Source of the DNA: Phycisphaera sp. TMED9
GTDB taxonomy: Bacteria; Planctomycetota; Phycisphaerae; Phycisphaerales; SM1A02
Reading direction: 5' to 3'
Assembly: GCA_002167845.2 (NCBI GenBank)
Contig: NHBO02000034.1
Location: 54,521 to 118,203 of the forward strand
Length of the DNA stretch: 63,683 bases
A program made the position numbers and the translations under genes. The notes beneath the pieces are model-generated. The model did not search any database. It had not been told where the DNA came from and saw only the letters and a list, made by a program, of their open reading frames with translations. Below, one piece after another: positions 8,238-17,334 of this stretch. The first letter of the stretch is position 1; the number at the start of each line of letters is the position of its first letter.

Positions 8238-11200
8238 TCAGCGGGCGATCCCACCCTCGCCACCAAGGATCCTGATCCGACCGGTTCGGAGATCCCACTG
8301 AACTCGTTCCGCCCGGATCGGCGTCGCCGCCCCCTTGGACTGCACCGTCACCACGCGACCCGGATTCGCCCGAAGCATCGCGATCTGGGTATCCACGTTG
8401 TAATCAAACTCCTGGCATTCGATGTCGTGGTCCGGCGTTCGAACGAAGACGCGCCCGACGCCTCTGACTCGGACCAGTTCCGCAGGCCCGCCGAGTTCCA
8501 CGCCGGCCGCCATCGATTGGGCTCCGACTTTCTTGTCCGACGCGTCCTTCTCGCCTGCTTCCTCGGAGTCAGTCGCCAACCCATCGGCCGGCTTGGCTTC
8601 GGCCGCCCGTTCTTCAGGACGTTCGAGCGTGACTTCGAGCCGGTCCGCGGTCATCGACAAGGTGTCGGCGGGATCGATGCCCGCATGCAGGACCTCGACC
8701 TCCTGCTCCATGATCACGAGGTAACGATCGTCGATCTCGCGATTCATGGTCATTCGTCTCGCCCAGCGAAACCGGCTGGTTCCGTCGATGCCGAATCCGG
8801 CGGTCGACGCGGGACCTCGCTCGGCCGCGGTGCTGGACGGTTCCGGATCGTGCACGAGCAACCCACCCGCACCATCGACCAAAGCCTCGCGAGAGGCGAC
8901 CGTGTACTCCACATGATCGCCGTTCACGCGGAAGAGCCGAGGGTCGCCACGTCGGGCGGAACTGTTCCAGGTTCGACTCTCCAGAACCGCGTCGCCACGG
9001 GCGGTCAGCCGATCGAGCGTCTTGCCACCCTCCCGTCCGAGGAGTCCCTCGTCACGCTCCCCTGCCGGGCGAACGCCACCAACTTCATCGGAGAGGTCGA
9101 GGGAGACCCGTCGAGCGTCGAGACGGTCGCTGGTCATCGGATCGGGAGTGCTCCGAACCCGGACGTCACCCTCGAGATCAAGTCGACCGCCCCCCTCGTT
9201 GGCCGCCTCGTTGTACAGCATCGCCTGCGACCAGGTGGCCGCCAGAGACGTCCGAGTGGGCGGCGAGGGTCGCTCGATGCGACCCTTGGATTCCGGCACG
9301 ACGCTCTCGTCGTAGTAGCGGAATCGGCCGGGCCCCGTCCCGCGAACGGTTCGAGACGTGTCGTCGAACTGGACGTCCCGGAGGTTGTCCGCGACGATAT
9401 TGGCGCGAAGCACCATCACGTCGTCGCCGGCGAGTTGCAACGTCCGATTGACGCCGTCACCTTCGAGCCGGTCCGCGAAGACCCGGGCCCCTTCCTCCAA
9501 CCTGACCTGAACGCCGTCCGCGGCATTCACCGTCGTGATCTCCACCGCTCCCACGTCACCGCCGGCGAGTTCTCCGGCGATGCCCGAGGGCTCCGCGGCC
9601 CCAGGCTCGTCCTCCGCACGCGGGCGGAAGCGAACCACCAGCCGATTCGTCCAAAGCGTCTGACCGGGGTCACTCGCCTCGACGGCGCCTTCGGCCACCA
9701 TCGAGGTCGGCGTGGTCCGGCCGTCATCCGTTCGGGTCAATGCGAGATCGATCGACCTCGCCTGAAGGGAACCGATTTCCCCGACTCGATCCACCCGCGC
9801 CCCACCGCTCGCGAGAATGCGTTCGATGGCCTCGCCGTCTCCACCCTTGGCGAAGTCGACGACCAACGCGTCGGAGCCGAGCTTGAAGTCGTCGCTGGCG
9901 ACCTTGACGTCACCTCGGAAGCGAGCCTGTTCCAGTCGCCCATCTTCCTGGAGGTCATCGAAGTCGAGATCGACCCCGCCCTCCCAGAGGATTTCCAGCC
10001 GAGGCGAACCGGCGTCGGCGGGCGGTGAATCCTGTCCGACCGCGGAGACCGCCGCGAACGCCACCGCATGTTCCGCGCCGGGACCGGCAGCCAGCAACGT
10101 CTCCATTCCGATCGCGTAGAGATCGGCGGCACTCCGGAATGCGGATCGAACCCGCATCGCGCCATCGTCTTCAAATCGCATTCTTCCGGCGCCGATGAGG
10201 CCACCCTCTCCATCAGCTCTGACCATCCAGAATCGTCCGCCTTCGAGGGCGAAACGGGGACTCTCGATGACCAATGGATGCTGTTCATCGCCGATCAGAT
10301 CGATCCGCTCGGACTGCGTGCGGTACTCCAATCGGGCACAGGACCCGGTCGCCTGGTTGCCTTCGTCAGCCAGCACGATTCCCTCGCCCGAGTCCGACTC
10401 GATGACGATCTCGGCGTCCGTCTTGTTCTGCATTCGAGCGGCCGCCCCCGGATCGGGAATCATCACCAACCGTCCGGAGAAGTGCACGCGAACCAGTTCG
10501 GAGTCCGGCTCATCCGTACCCGTCTCACGCATCGGTCCGTAGGCGAGCGCCGAGGCGGAGATGAGATTCGGGGCTCGGAGCGGCATCACTGATCCGCGAA
10601 CCGGCGCGGCCGTCGCGAACGACGCGTCCAATCCGCCTTCGCCCATGGCAAAGGTGGCGACGAGCCGGTCGCCCTCGACCGTACTGCGGGTGGCGATCCC
10701 CTGGGCGTCGAATGCGAGCCGCTCGACGAGAACCTCGTCCTGGAGCACCAGTCGATACCAGGCATCGGAATCCACCGGTTGGTCTTCCTCGATGTCGCGA
10801 CCGCGATCGATTCGAACACCGCCGGAATCGGAATCGCGATTCGCCGCCCACGCCTTGGCGTCGGTCTTGTCGGTCGGATCGATCGGGTTCGCCTTGGCCA
10901 CTGGCCCGGACGGCGAACCGAGGGGCGTGGTCGCCGGAGACTTCGAAGGCCGGATGGTGATCGGTTCGATCGCCCGCTCCATCGTCAACCGGGCGATTCG
11001 CGAACCGTCGGGCTCGAAGAAGATCCGAAGATCCTCTCCCGTGAACGACGCCTCCGAGGTCGAGACCCGAACCACGCGGGGACTGTGAATCTCCCCGGCC
11101 GCGGCGTCGTAGTCGGCCTCCTCCGCTTCGATGACCACGGACGGCTTCCGTTGATCGAGCGGGACGTCCTGCCCATCAAGTTGCGGCTCGAAGATTCGGA

Positions 11201-11723
11201 TTCGGACCTCGCCTTTGAGCCGACCGGATTCGATCGCCTGATCCGGCACCCGCATCTTTCCTTCGATCGCCTGCATCTCGACGATGCGACCGTTGGATGG
11301 GTGAAGCCGGGCCCAGGGTTGATCCATGTCCACCCAGGAGTCTGGAAGCGGATCGATTCGGACCGCACCGTACTCCTGCGCGAGTCGCCCATCCTCACCA
11401 GCGACCTGTACGGATGCGCCGTCTCGAAGCGTGGCCATCACGTCACGATCAAGATCGGTCGCGGGCCGTGCGAGTTCCTCCGCAGTCGGAACCGACGGGA
11501 CGGCGATGCGATCAAGATCGACGGTGCGCTCCAGTTTCGAGGTGGAGCCGGGACGATCCAGTCGCCAGACCACCACGATGAGCACGAGGGCGACCAGCAC
11601 CCCGACGCCGATCAGGAGCAACGGGCCCCGTCCGGTGACGCCTCGCCGAAGGCGGGCTCCACGTGATTCGAGGAAACTGACTGATTGGTTCATCTCGTCT
11701 TCGATTCGCATGACCGCCTCCAT
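8238..11723 (-). CDS. Very long LptC/OstA-like LPS transport protein
   Basis: A 1161-residue protein with one N-terminal membrane anchor (about 33-53, LLLIGVGVLVALVLIVVVW) after a basic cytoplasmic leader, then a long periplasmic region. That region repeats short beta-strand patterns of the LptC/LptA (OstA) type: Gly-Asp or Gly-Gly turns followed by 'V..D..R/L' strands, as in LDLEGDVRVRSTP, LTARGDAVLESR and VRGVGRVFVRTPDHDIECQEF. It directly follows kdsC with a 16-base gap, matching the kdsC-lptC-lptA order of enteric bacteria, and lptB is elsewhere in the window. E. coli LptC and LptA are each under 200 residues, so this protein is at least three times their sum. A periplasmic LPS bridge is my inference. 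A start at a later ATG (MNQSV) is possible. Confidence 0.65.
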   Translation of the reverse strand: MEAVMRIEDEMNQSVSFLESRGARLRRGVTGRGPLLLIGVGVLVALVLIVVVWRLDRPGSTSKLERTVDLDRIAVPSVPTAEELARPATDLDRDVMATLRDGASVQVAGEDGRLAQEYGAVRIDPLPDSWVDMDQPWARLHPSNGRIVEMQAIEGKMRVPDQAIESGRLKGEVRIRIFEPQLDGQDVPLDQRKPSVVIEAEEADYDAAAGEIHSPRVVRVSTSEASFTGEDLRIFFEPDGSRIARLTMERAIEPITIRPSKSPATTPLGSPSGPVAKANPIDPTDKTDAKAWAANRDSDSGGVRIDRGRDIEEDQPVDSDAWYRLVLQDEVLVERLAFDAQGIATRSTVEGDRLVATFAMGEGGLDASFATAAPVRGSVMPLRAPNLISASALAYGPMRETGTDEPDSELVRVHFSGRLVMIPDPGAAARMQNKTDAEIVIESDSGEGIVLADEGNQATGSCARLEYRTQSERIDLIGDEQHPLVIESPRFALEGGRFWMVRADGEGGLIGAGRMRFEDDGAMRVRSAFRSAADLYAIGMETLLAAGPGAEHAVAFAAVSAVGQDSPPADAGSPRLEILWEGGVDLDFDDLQEDGRLEQARFRGDVKVASDDFKLGSDALVVDFAKGGDGEAIERILASGGARVDRVGEIGSLQARSIDLALTRTDDGRTTPTSMVAEGAVEASDPGQTLWTNRLVVRFRPRAEDEPGAAEPSGIAGELAGGDVGAVEITTVNAADGVQVRLEEGARVFADRLEGDGVNRTLQLAGDDVMVLRANIVADNLRDVQFDDTSRTVRGTGPGRFRYYDESVVPESKGRIERPSPPTRTSLAATWSQAMLYNEAANEGGGRLDLEGDVRVRSTPDPMTSDRLDARRVSLDLSDEVGGVRPAGERDEGLLGREGGKTLDRLTARGDAVLESRTWNSSARRGDPRLFRVNGDHVEYTVASREALVDGAGGLLVHDPEPSSTAAERGPASTAGFGIDGTSRFRWARRMTMNREIDDRYLVIMEQEVEVLHAGIDPADTLSMTADRLEVTLERPEERAAEAKPADGLATDSEEAGEKDASDKKVGAQSMAAGVELGGPAELVRVRGVGRVFVRTPDHDIECQEFDYNVDTQIAMLRANPGRVVTVQSKGAATPIRAERVQWDLRTGRIRILGGEGGIAR

Positions 11724-11739
11724 CCGTGCCGGCGGGAAT

Positions 11740-12270
11740 TCAAGTCTGCTCGGCGTAGAACTTCACGGACGCCTCCCAGGCGCCCCGAGCTTTGAGAAGC
11801 CGCTCCACCACTTCGCGAACGGCGCCGCGCCCTCCGGGCGCGGTCGTGACCAGACATGCCGCCTCGATCACTTCTGGAGCGGCATCTCGCACGGCCACAG
11901 GGTAGCCGCACCGATTCAGGATCGGCAGATCCGGGAGATCATCTCCCACCATCGCCGCCTGCGACGCATCGATCTTCAACTGCTTCAGAAGTTCCTCGAA
12001 GACCTCGCCCTTCCGACTCACGCCGTCGTGAATATGCCGGATGCCGAGTTCGGTGGCTCGCTTCTGAACCGCCGCGCCTCGTCGCCCCGTGATGATCGCG
12101 ACCTCACCGCCCGCTCGCTGCCACATCCGAATGGCCGTGCCATCCCGGACGAAGAAACGCTTGGTCTCGGTGCCGTTGTCATCGAGCAAGACGGAACCGT
12201 CCGTCATCACGCCGTCCACATCGAGGCAGAGAAGGCTGACTTGGGCGGGATCGGGAGTCGGCATGCGCAC
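11740..12270 (-). CDS. kdsC: 3-deoxy-D-manno-octulosonate 8-phosphate phosphatase
   Basis: A 176-residue HAD-superfamily phosphatase that releases phosphate from KDO 8-phosphate in the cytoplasm, the step before KDO activation for LPS core synthesis. The nucleophile motif LDVDGVMTDG (D17, D19), the motif II region AIITGRRG, and the metal-binding VGDDLPDLP are all present, followed by the KdsC C-terminal region APGGRGAVREVVE. The length fits the tetrameric KdsC family, which lacks a cap domain. It is translated from a GTG at 12270 or the nearby ATG two codons on. It sits immediately upstream of the LptC/OstA-like gene. Confidence 0.92.
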   Translation of the reverse strand: MRMPTPDPAQVSLLCLDVDGVMTDGSVLLDDNGTETKRFFVRDGTAIRMWQRAGGEVAIITGRRGAAVQKRATELGIRHIHDGVSRKGEVFEELLKQLKIDASQAAMVGDDLPDLPILNRCGYPVAVRDAAPEVIEAACLVTTAPGGRGAVREVVERLLKARGAWEASVKFYAEQT

Positions 12271-12332
12271 ATGCTACCCCCGGCGGGAGCCTGAAGATGG
12301 GAGCGATCTGGGCTTCCGGCCCGTCCGTCGAC

Positions 12333-13178
12333 TCAAGCCGGACGTTTGAGCGATCTGGGGAAGCGGCCCTCGGAACACAGGTCCGAGAGGTCCCGAAGAC
12401 GATCCGCCACGACCGAAAGGTCGCCGGGGCGCCTCGCCGGAGCCTGCTCGAGACAGGCGTGGACGAGCTCGTCGACCTCCACCGGAAGATCGGGCAGCAG
12501 TCTCCGAAGCGACTCGACCGGACTCCTGGCGTCCAGCATTTCGGTCGACCCGTACCGGCCGGTCAGTTGTCGATAGATCGTCGCACCCAGAAGGAAGGCA
12601 TCGGTACGGGCATCGATGATGCCCACGGCGGCCTGCTCCGGGGCGAGGAATCCAGGCGTTCCCTGAACCCGTGGCTTCCGCTCACCGAGTCGACAGGACT
12701 GACCAAGGTCGATCAAGGTCGCCTGGCCCGTCGCGCCGATCAGGATGTTCCCCGGCTTGAGATCGGCATGGGCGTAACCGAGTTCATGAAGGTGATGGAG
12801 CCCGTCCGCGATGGACGCGAACTGCTCGAGGAGATCAGGCGTGGTCGCCCGAGGAGCCTCATCGAGGGGAACGCCATCGACGAAGTCCAGAATCAGCGAG
12901 ACTTCCGTGGTCCGGACGATCTCCCGATAACGGAGAAGCCTGCGTGCCGATCGGACCGCAGGATGATCGACTTTCGAGCCCAACTCGTACTCTCGTTCGA
13001 CCTGCGTCAGGAATCGGCGAGCCGAGGCGTCGCGACAGTTCACGTGCTTGAGGGCGAAGAGATCCCGGCTTCGAGGGTCGGAGACGACATACAGTCGGCT
13101 CGCCGCTCCCTCTCCGAGCAGATCGATCACCCGGTACCCGTGAATCTCGTTCGGAATCGTTGTCTGCCTGCTGATCAT
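12333..13178 (-). CDS. Hanks-type Ser/Thr protein kinase
   Basis: A 281-residue kinase consisting of the catalytic domain alone, with no membrane or sensor domain. The Gly-rich loop is LGEGAASRLY, the ATP Lys lies in FALKHV (K44), the catalytic loop is HADLKPGNIL (D139, N144), the metal motif is DLG (D157), and the activation segment ends GTPGFLAPE. All residues needed for catalysis are therefore there. The ATG at 13178 is chosen because GGAGG stands 6 bases before it; a longer frame to 13298 has no such site. It is followed by kdsC and preceded by a pseudokinase paralogue that shares the local ALKHV/TLKHV context. Target unknown; LPS-gene neighbours hint at envelope control. Confidence 0.88.
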   Translation of the reverse strand: MISRQTTIPNEIHGYRVIDLLGEGAASRLYVVSDPRSRDLFALKHVNCRDASARRFLTQVEREYELGSKVDHPAVRSARRLLRYREIVRTTEVSLILDFVDGVPLDEAPRATTPDLLEQFASIADGLHHLHELGYAHADLKPGNILIGATGQATLIDLGQSCRLGERKPRVQGTPGFLAPEQAAVGIIDARTDAFLLGATIYRQLTGRYGSTEMLDARSPVESLRRLLPDLPVEVDELVHACLEQAPARRPGDLSVVADRLRDLSDLCSEGRFPRSLKRPA

Positions 13179-13503
13179 GACTGCCTCCACTCCTTCTGAA
13201 GCGCCGGTGTTCGCAAGATCATCTCCTGCGGTTTCCCCATTCCCTGAAATGCCCGAACCTTCTGAAAAACGCTTGTTTGCGACGAGGCGTTCCAGCACCT
13301 CATCATCTCCGAATCACGGTTCCGCCGATCTTCGAACCCGCCCTCTGATCGAGCGGGATTCTCAACGCTCCGTGCCAGTTTTCCGTGTGCAAACCGCCTG
13401 AGTTTCATGAGGGTTCCGAAGATCCCCACAAGTCGGCGGCACGAACGAACCACTGGTCGATACGCACTTCGCCGGACTTCTTGTGAATTCCACTCCGTTT
13501 ATT
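13179..13503. other. Intergenic region between kinase and pseudokinase
   Basis: 325 bases without a supported gene. The kinase ribosome-binding site (GGAGG) lies at its left end. A weak hairpin (AACGC at 13268-13272 with GCGTT at 13287-13291) followed on the minus strand by five Ts could slow transcription coming from the pseudokinase gene. No clear promoter is visible. Confidence 0.5.
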
Positions 13504-14400
13504 TCAGGCGGCGTGGCGACGACCCGCGCCGTGCGACCCCAGATCGCCCGTGAGGCGCAATTCCCGGAGCCGCCCCACGACTTCATCCATTCCCAGAGGT
13601 CGGCGAGTGGGATCCGGATGGAGGCACTGCTCCAGGAGTCGGTTCATCCCTTCGGACCCTCCGCCTCGACGGAGCGCCTCCATCCAATCCTGGTGGAGAT
13701 CAAGCCAATCGGCGGCATTCAATTCCGAAGCGCTGCCCATCTCGAGCCGGGCCCTCAACAACACCGCGGCGATCGATGCCGCGAAGCCGAAGACATCGGC
13801 CCGTGCCGTTCGAACACCACCGAGAAACTGCTCCGGAGCCGAGTAGCCCGGATTGCCCTGGCCGCCGGAGAAGGCGGTACCAGCCTCGGCGGCCTCCGCG
13901 AATCCGATCAACGAGGGCGCATCCCCGACGCCGACCAGGACATGTCGAGGCCGAACGGCACCATGCACCAGCCCTCGTTCGTGAACGTGCGACAACGCCT
14001 CGCCCACGTCTTCCATCAATTCGAGAACCGCCTCGGTGCTCGATGCTTCCCAGCGATCAAGCGTGGGGCCATCGACGTACTGCTGGAAGAGGCCCACGGC
14101 ATGAACTCGAAAACCCTTTCGTTCACGCCTCAACTTCCGGACCCCTCGAATGGAGGAATGGTCCAGACGCTGACCGATCTCATATTCGGCTGCAAGACGC
14201 CTGCATCGCTCTTCATCATCCGCGGTGTGCCGCTGGACGTGCTTGAGCGTCTGCAGGGTCCCGTCCGCGGGATCCGCGACGAGATACGTCGTGACCAGAT
14301 CCTTGTGGCCCAGTTCCGTGAGGACTCGATGCCCCATCAGACTGCCTCGAAGAATCGTCGCGGGACGACCCGATTCGTTTTTGGACTTCGTTTTCGACAC
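13504..14400 (-). CDS. Pseudokinase paralogue of the adjacent kinase
   Basis: A 298-residue protein with an intact kinase fold signature but missing catalysis. The ATP Lys is kept (TLKHVQRH, K53) and the activation segment end is kept (GNPGYSAPE), yet the catalytic loop reads HGAVRPRHVL instead of HRDLKPxNV (Asp to Ala at 148, Asn to His at 153), the DFG Asp is Gly (LIGFAEA, G166), and the Gly-rich loop is degraded (LGHKDL). It should not phosphorylate; binding or scaffolding of the neighbouring active kinase is a reasonable guess. A GTG start at 14400 has GGGGAG upstream. It lies upstream of the kinase on the same strand, separated by 325 bases. Confidence 0.8.
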   Translation of the reverse strand: MSKTKSKNESGRPATILRGSLMGHRVLTELGHKDLVTTYLVADPADGTLQTLKHVQRHTADDEERCRRLAAEYEIGQRLDHSSIRGVRKLRRERKGFRVHAVGLFQQYVDGPTLDRWEASSTEAVLELMEDVGEALSHVHERGLVHGAVRPRHVLVGVGDAPSLIGFAEAAEAGTAFSGGQGNPGYSAPEQFLGGVRTARADVFGFAASIAAVLLRARLEMGSASELNAADWLDLHQDWMEALRRGGGSEGMNRLLEQCLHPDPTRRPLGMDEVVGRLRELRLTGDLGSHGAGRRHAA

Positions 14401-14471
14401 GATCTTCTCTCCCCATCCACGAGGCTCGTACCCGTGACCAACTGCACCCTGACTCTCGAAAACAACGCGAG

Positions 14472-14487
14472 CCGAGGCAAGCCTCGG
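14472..14487 (-). terminator. Possible terminator after the CPBP protease gene
   Basis: CCGAGGC and GCCTCGG form a perfect 7-bp stem around two bases. On the minus strand it is followed within ten bases by GTTGTTTT. The tight loop and interrupted U-tract make this a weak call. Confidence 0.35.
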
Positions 14488-14550
14488 ACCGGGACCGATG
14501 GCTCGGCCGCGTCGGTCTGGTTGGGTTGGGAGGATTGGGCGATCGATCGC

Positions 14551-15345
14551 TCAGTCGGCGATCGACGAGGCCAGAAGGACGACAAACACGTCATAGATCG
14601 CGTGGGTCGCCGCGACGATGCCGAAACCACGGAGAATATAGACCACTGAAAAGTAGGCCCCGCTTGCCAGATAGAAGATCGCCAGCCCGGAGAGAAGGCT
14701 CCCATCAGGGCCGTGAATCGGGTGGTAGAGCATGAACGCGACCGCCGAGATCACCACGGCGAAGAAGACCGTCGTTCGCTGGGACAAGCCGAAACCGTCC
14801 ACCAGCAATGCATGCACCGTCGCGATGATCGCCCACCGGAAGATCAACTCCTCGTAGAGCCCCGCCCCGATACCCATCGCCATGCGTTCCGCGACCGTCT
14901 CCCGGAGAGGAACACCGGCCGCCAATGGAGTCGCACCCGAGTTGAGGAGTGCCGCCAGAACGATGATTGGAACGACGAGAATCAGCGACTCGATCCACAT
15001 CAAGCCGATCGTTCCCCAATGAATGACCCAGGGACGACGACTCAGAACCTGCCACGCGATCAGTAGAACCACCAGCAGCAGCCCGGGAAGTCCGAGCCCG
15101 AAGCCGGTGATGCCCATCACAGAGAACAGATCGATGATGTACTTGTGCGCCAGATTCGTGACCAGGATCCCGCCATCCTGTCGCAGGATGGCGATGAGCC
15201 CCAGTTCGTAGATCACGATCAGCGGCGCGAGAAGAACCAGAATTTCAAGTGGGCGTTGGGCGCGACGCCAATAGGGGCCGGTCCAGAAGGGCCCGCCGCC
15301 GTTGGTATCCGGCGGGACCGCGGACGAACGATCTGGTTTCGCCAT
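14551..15345 (-). CDS. CPBP-family intramembrane metalloprotease
   Basis: A 264-residue polytopic membrane protein of the CAAX/CPBP (Abi) family. The active-site EExxxR motif is seen in GLYEELIFRW (E165, E166, R170), with the later conserved His-containing segments MLYHPIHG and THAIYD. About six to eight hydrophobic segments are evident, starting near residue 36. Relatives cleave prenylated or membrane peptides or act in bacteriocin immunity; the natural substrate cannot be inferred. It lies between rpsT and the pseudokinase on the same strand, with gaps of more than 100 bases on both sides. Confidence 0.88.
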   Translation of the reverse strand: MAKPDRSSAVPPDTNGGGPFWTGPYWRRAQRPLEILVLLAPLIVIYELGLIAILRQDGGILVTNLAHKYIIDLFSVMGITGFGLGLPGLLLVVLLIAWQVLSRRPWVIHWGTIGLMWIESLILVVPIIVLAALLNSGATPLAAGVPLRETVAERMAMGIGAGLYEELIFRWAIIATVHALLVDGFGLSQRTTVFFAVVISAVAFMLYHPIHGPDGSLLSGLAIFYLASGAYFSVVYILRGFGIVAATHAIYDVFVVLLASSIAD

Positions 15346-15473
15346 GGCAGCGTCACCATCCCTGGCCCTGACAGTTTCTCTGCGGCTTCTTCGGCCTCGG
15401 CTTCAATCAGCCTGGGCGTCAGGGCCTCGGCTTCACCAGGGTGAGACCGTGAAGCCGGGCAAGATGGACGCGA

Positions 15474-15749
15474 TCAGGCCGCTGCGGACTTGAGATCACG
15501 CAACCGTCGCGAGAGTCGACTCTTTCGACGCGCCGCGGTGTTGCGATGGATCGTGCCGGAGCACGCGACCTTGTCGAGAACCGAACAGACCTTGCGGAAT
15601 TCTGATTCCGCGTTGCCGACGTCCTTGTGCTGGACCGCCGAAAGGAAGTTCTTGATCTGGTTCTTGATGCGCAGCTTCCGCCAGTTGTTGAGGGCGCGAC
15701 GCTTTGCGTTCTGTCGAACGCGCTTCTTGGCTGATTCAGTATTCGGCAC
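15474..15749 (-). CDS. rpsT: 30S ribosomal protein S20
   Basis: A 91-residue basic helical protein that binds 16S rRNA early in small-subunit assembly. The sequence begins VPNTESAKKRVRQNAKRRA and contains the family core NIxxxxxR-type region GTIHRNTAARRKSRLSRRL. Translation starts at a GTG (15749) preceded by GGGAG; longer frames have no ribosome-binding site. A GTG or TTG start is common for S20 and limits its synthesis. It has its own promoter in the space shared with the divergent FIST gene. Confidence 0.95.
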   Translation of the reverse strand: MPNTESAKKRVRQNAKRRALNNWRKLRIKNQIKNFLSAVQHKDVGNAESEFRKVCSVLDKVACSGTIHRNTAARRKSRLSRRLRDLKSAAA

Positions 15750-15782
15750 GAGGCCAGCTCCCTGCGAGGATTCGAGCCGCGT

Positions 15783-15810
15783 ATTATCGCCAGCCTCACG
15801 CAGGTTGCAA
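15783..15810 (-). promoter_or_regulatory. Sigma-70-type promoter of rpsT
   Basis: On the minus strand, TTGCAA (15805-15810) and GATAAT (15783-15788) are spaced by 16 bases, and transcription would begin about 27 bases before the S20 start. Both hexamers are close to the housekeeping consensus. Confidence 0.6.
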
Positions 15811-15870
15811 CCCCAAATCCGTCCAATCAGGTGGGGAATCCCACGGATCGGCCCGCTATCATTGGTTTTG

Positions 15871-17073
15871 ATGCATGCTCCACCCACCGAATTCCAGACT
15901 CAAGTGGTCTCGGACCGCCATGCTGATACCCGTACGGCGGCATTGAGCCTCGCGGGTTCATTGCGAGAGGAACTTGATGGCCCTCCCGCCGCGCTCTTGA
16001 TTGCGGCAAGTTTTCATCATTCCACAGCTCTTCCCGAAGCCGTTCGGACCATTCGAGACGCACTCGACGGCCCGGCGTCCGTCGGATTCACCGCGCGATC
16101 GGTGATGGCCGGCCCCGAAGAATTCGAATCCGGCCCCTCCATGGTCGCCATGGCGATCGGCGGTCCCGGACTCCGAGTCCGGTCGTTCCATTTCGACCAT
16201 CGCGACGGACCACCGGAAGCGTGGTCGCGGGAACTGGTCCGAAGCCGACTTCGACCAATGTCGCCGCCTCGCGGAATTCTGGTCTTTGCGGATCCATTCA
16301 CCGCCGGCTCGGACGCCCTCCCCGCCCGGCTGGCCGCGACGTTCCCGGCCGGGGTCCCGATCTCCGGAGGACTGCTGAGCGGGGCCAGTCAGGCCGGCGC
16401 CAACGTGTTGGTGGCCGATGATGCCGTCTCGATGTCCGGCGCAGTGGGACTGATCTTCGAGGGCGACATCGAACTCGAACCCATCGTCGCTCATGGTTGC
16501 CGTGGGGTCGGCGAATCCTCGATCGTGACCGGCGCCGATGGAAGCTCGATCACCAGCCTGGGCGGGCGACCAGCGGCCGAAGTGCTCGAGGAAGTCCTTG
16601 CAAGCCTGTCCGGCGCGGATCGCACCGCACTCGCCAGGACCCCGCTGATCGGAATCGCGGCCGATGCGGCCAAACCCATGAAGGGGCGTGGCGACTTCCT
16701 GATCCGGCCGATCGGCACCGTCGATCGAGCCAGCGGCAATCTCCTCCTCTCGGGTGGAGCTCCCCGCGGGTCAACCGTCCGTTTTCAGGTTCGTGACGCC
16801 ACGATCGCAGCCGAGGACCTCGGCATGTCCCTCGATCTCGCCGTGCTCGACCATCGACCCGCGGCCGGCGTGATCCTTTCGAGCTCTGCGGGCCGAGGCT
16901 CATCGCTCTTCGGTTCACCCGGCCACGACGCCGGAAGGATCCATGAACGACTGGCCGCCCCCCCGCTTCTGGGTTTCGTGGCGGCCGCCGAGATCGCGAG
17001 CATCGGAGGCCGCCCCCGCCTGGCCGGCCTCGGGCTCTCCGCGGTCGTGCTTCGAGGGATCGTGCGAGCCTAG
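15871..17073 (+). CDS. FIST-domain sensory protein
   Basis: A 400-residue soluble protein with FIST N- and C-terminal domains. Features of the family include SVGFTARSVMAG, the run VPISGGLLSGASQAG and the C-terminal Cys-less loop SSSAGRGSSLFGSPGHDA followed by PLLGFVAAAEIASIG. FIST proteins are thought to sense small ligands such as amino acids and normally feed signalling partners, but here no histidine kinase or cyclase is adjacent. The ATG at 15871 is the first one past the rpsT promoter region; the frame upstream is antisense to rpsT. The C-terminal FIST domain in many relatives carries a C-x-GR motif that here reads SSAGRG, so the Cys is missing. Confidence 0.85.
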   Translation: MHAPPTEFQTQVVSDRHADTRTAALSLAGSLREELDGPPAALLIAASFHHSTALPEAVRTIRDALDGPASVGFTARSVMAGPEEFESGPSMVAMAIGGPGLRVRSFHFDHRDGPPEAWSRELVRSRLRPMSPPRGILVFADPFTAGSDALPARLAATFPAGVPISGGLLSGASQAGANVLVADDAVSMSGAVGLIFEGDIELEPIVAHGCRGVGESSIVTGADGSSITSLGGRPAAEVLEEVLASLSGADRTALARTPLIGIAADAAKPMKGRGDFLIRPIGTVDRASGNLLLSGGAPRGSTVRFQVRDATIAAEDLGMSLDLAVLDHRPAAGVILSSSAGRGSSLFGSPGHDAGRIHERLAAPPLLGFVAAAEIASIGGRPRLAGLGLSAVVLRGIVRA

Positions 17074-17334
17074 GCCGCCCGCGGCGAGCAGGCACCGGGT
17101 CGCTCAACCCGAACCAGCCTCGCCGGTAGAAAATCGACATCTCGACGGATCCCGCCCGATAAGGTCATCAGACCGACGTTCATCGGCATGGAATCCGAGA
17201 TCGCCCGGAGTTTGGGTTGGCGTCGCAAGGCCAACCAAGGAAGATGGGTCGGACGGGCAAGGATCGGTCCGACGACGGCGGGATGCCATTTCTGTTTTCC
17301 CGCGATCAGTTTGTAACGAAGGAACGAACCGCCC

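Noticed and set aside
13483-14649. A 388-codon plus-strand frame over the pseudokinase
   Set aside because: No start signal or domain; the opposite strand carries a clear kinase fold.
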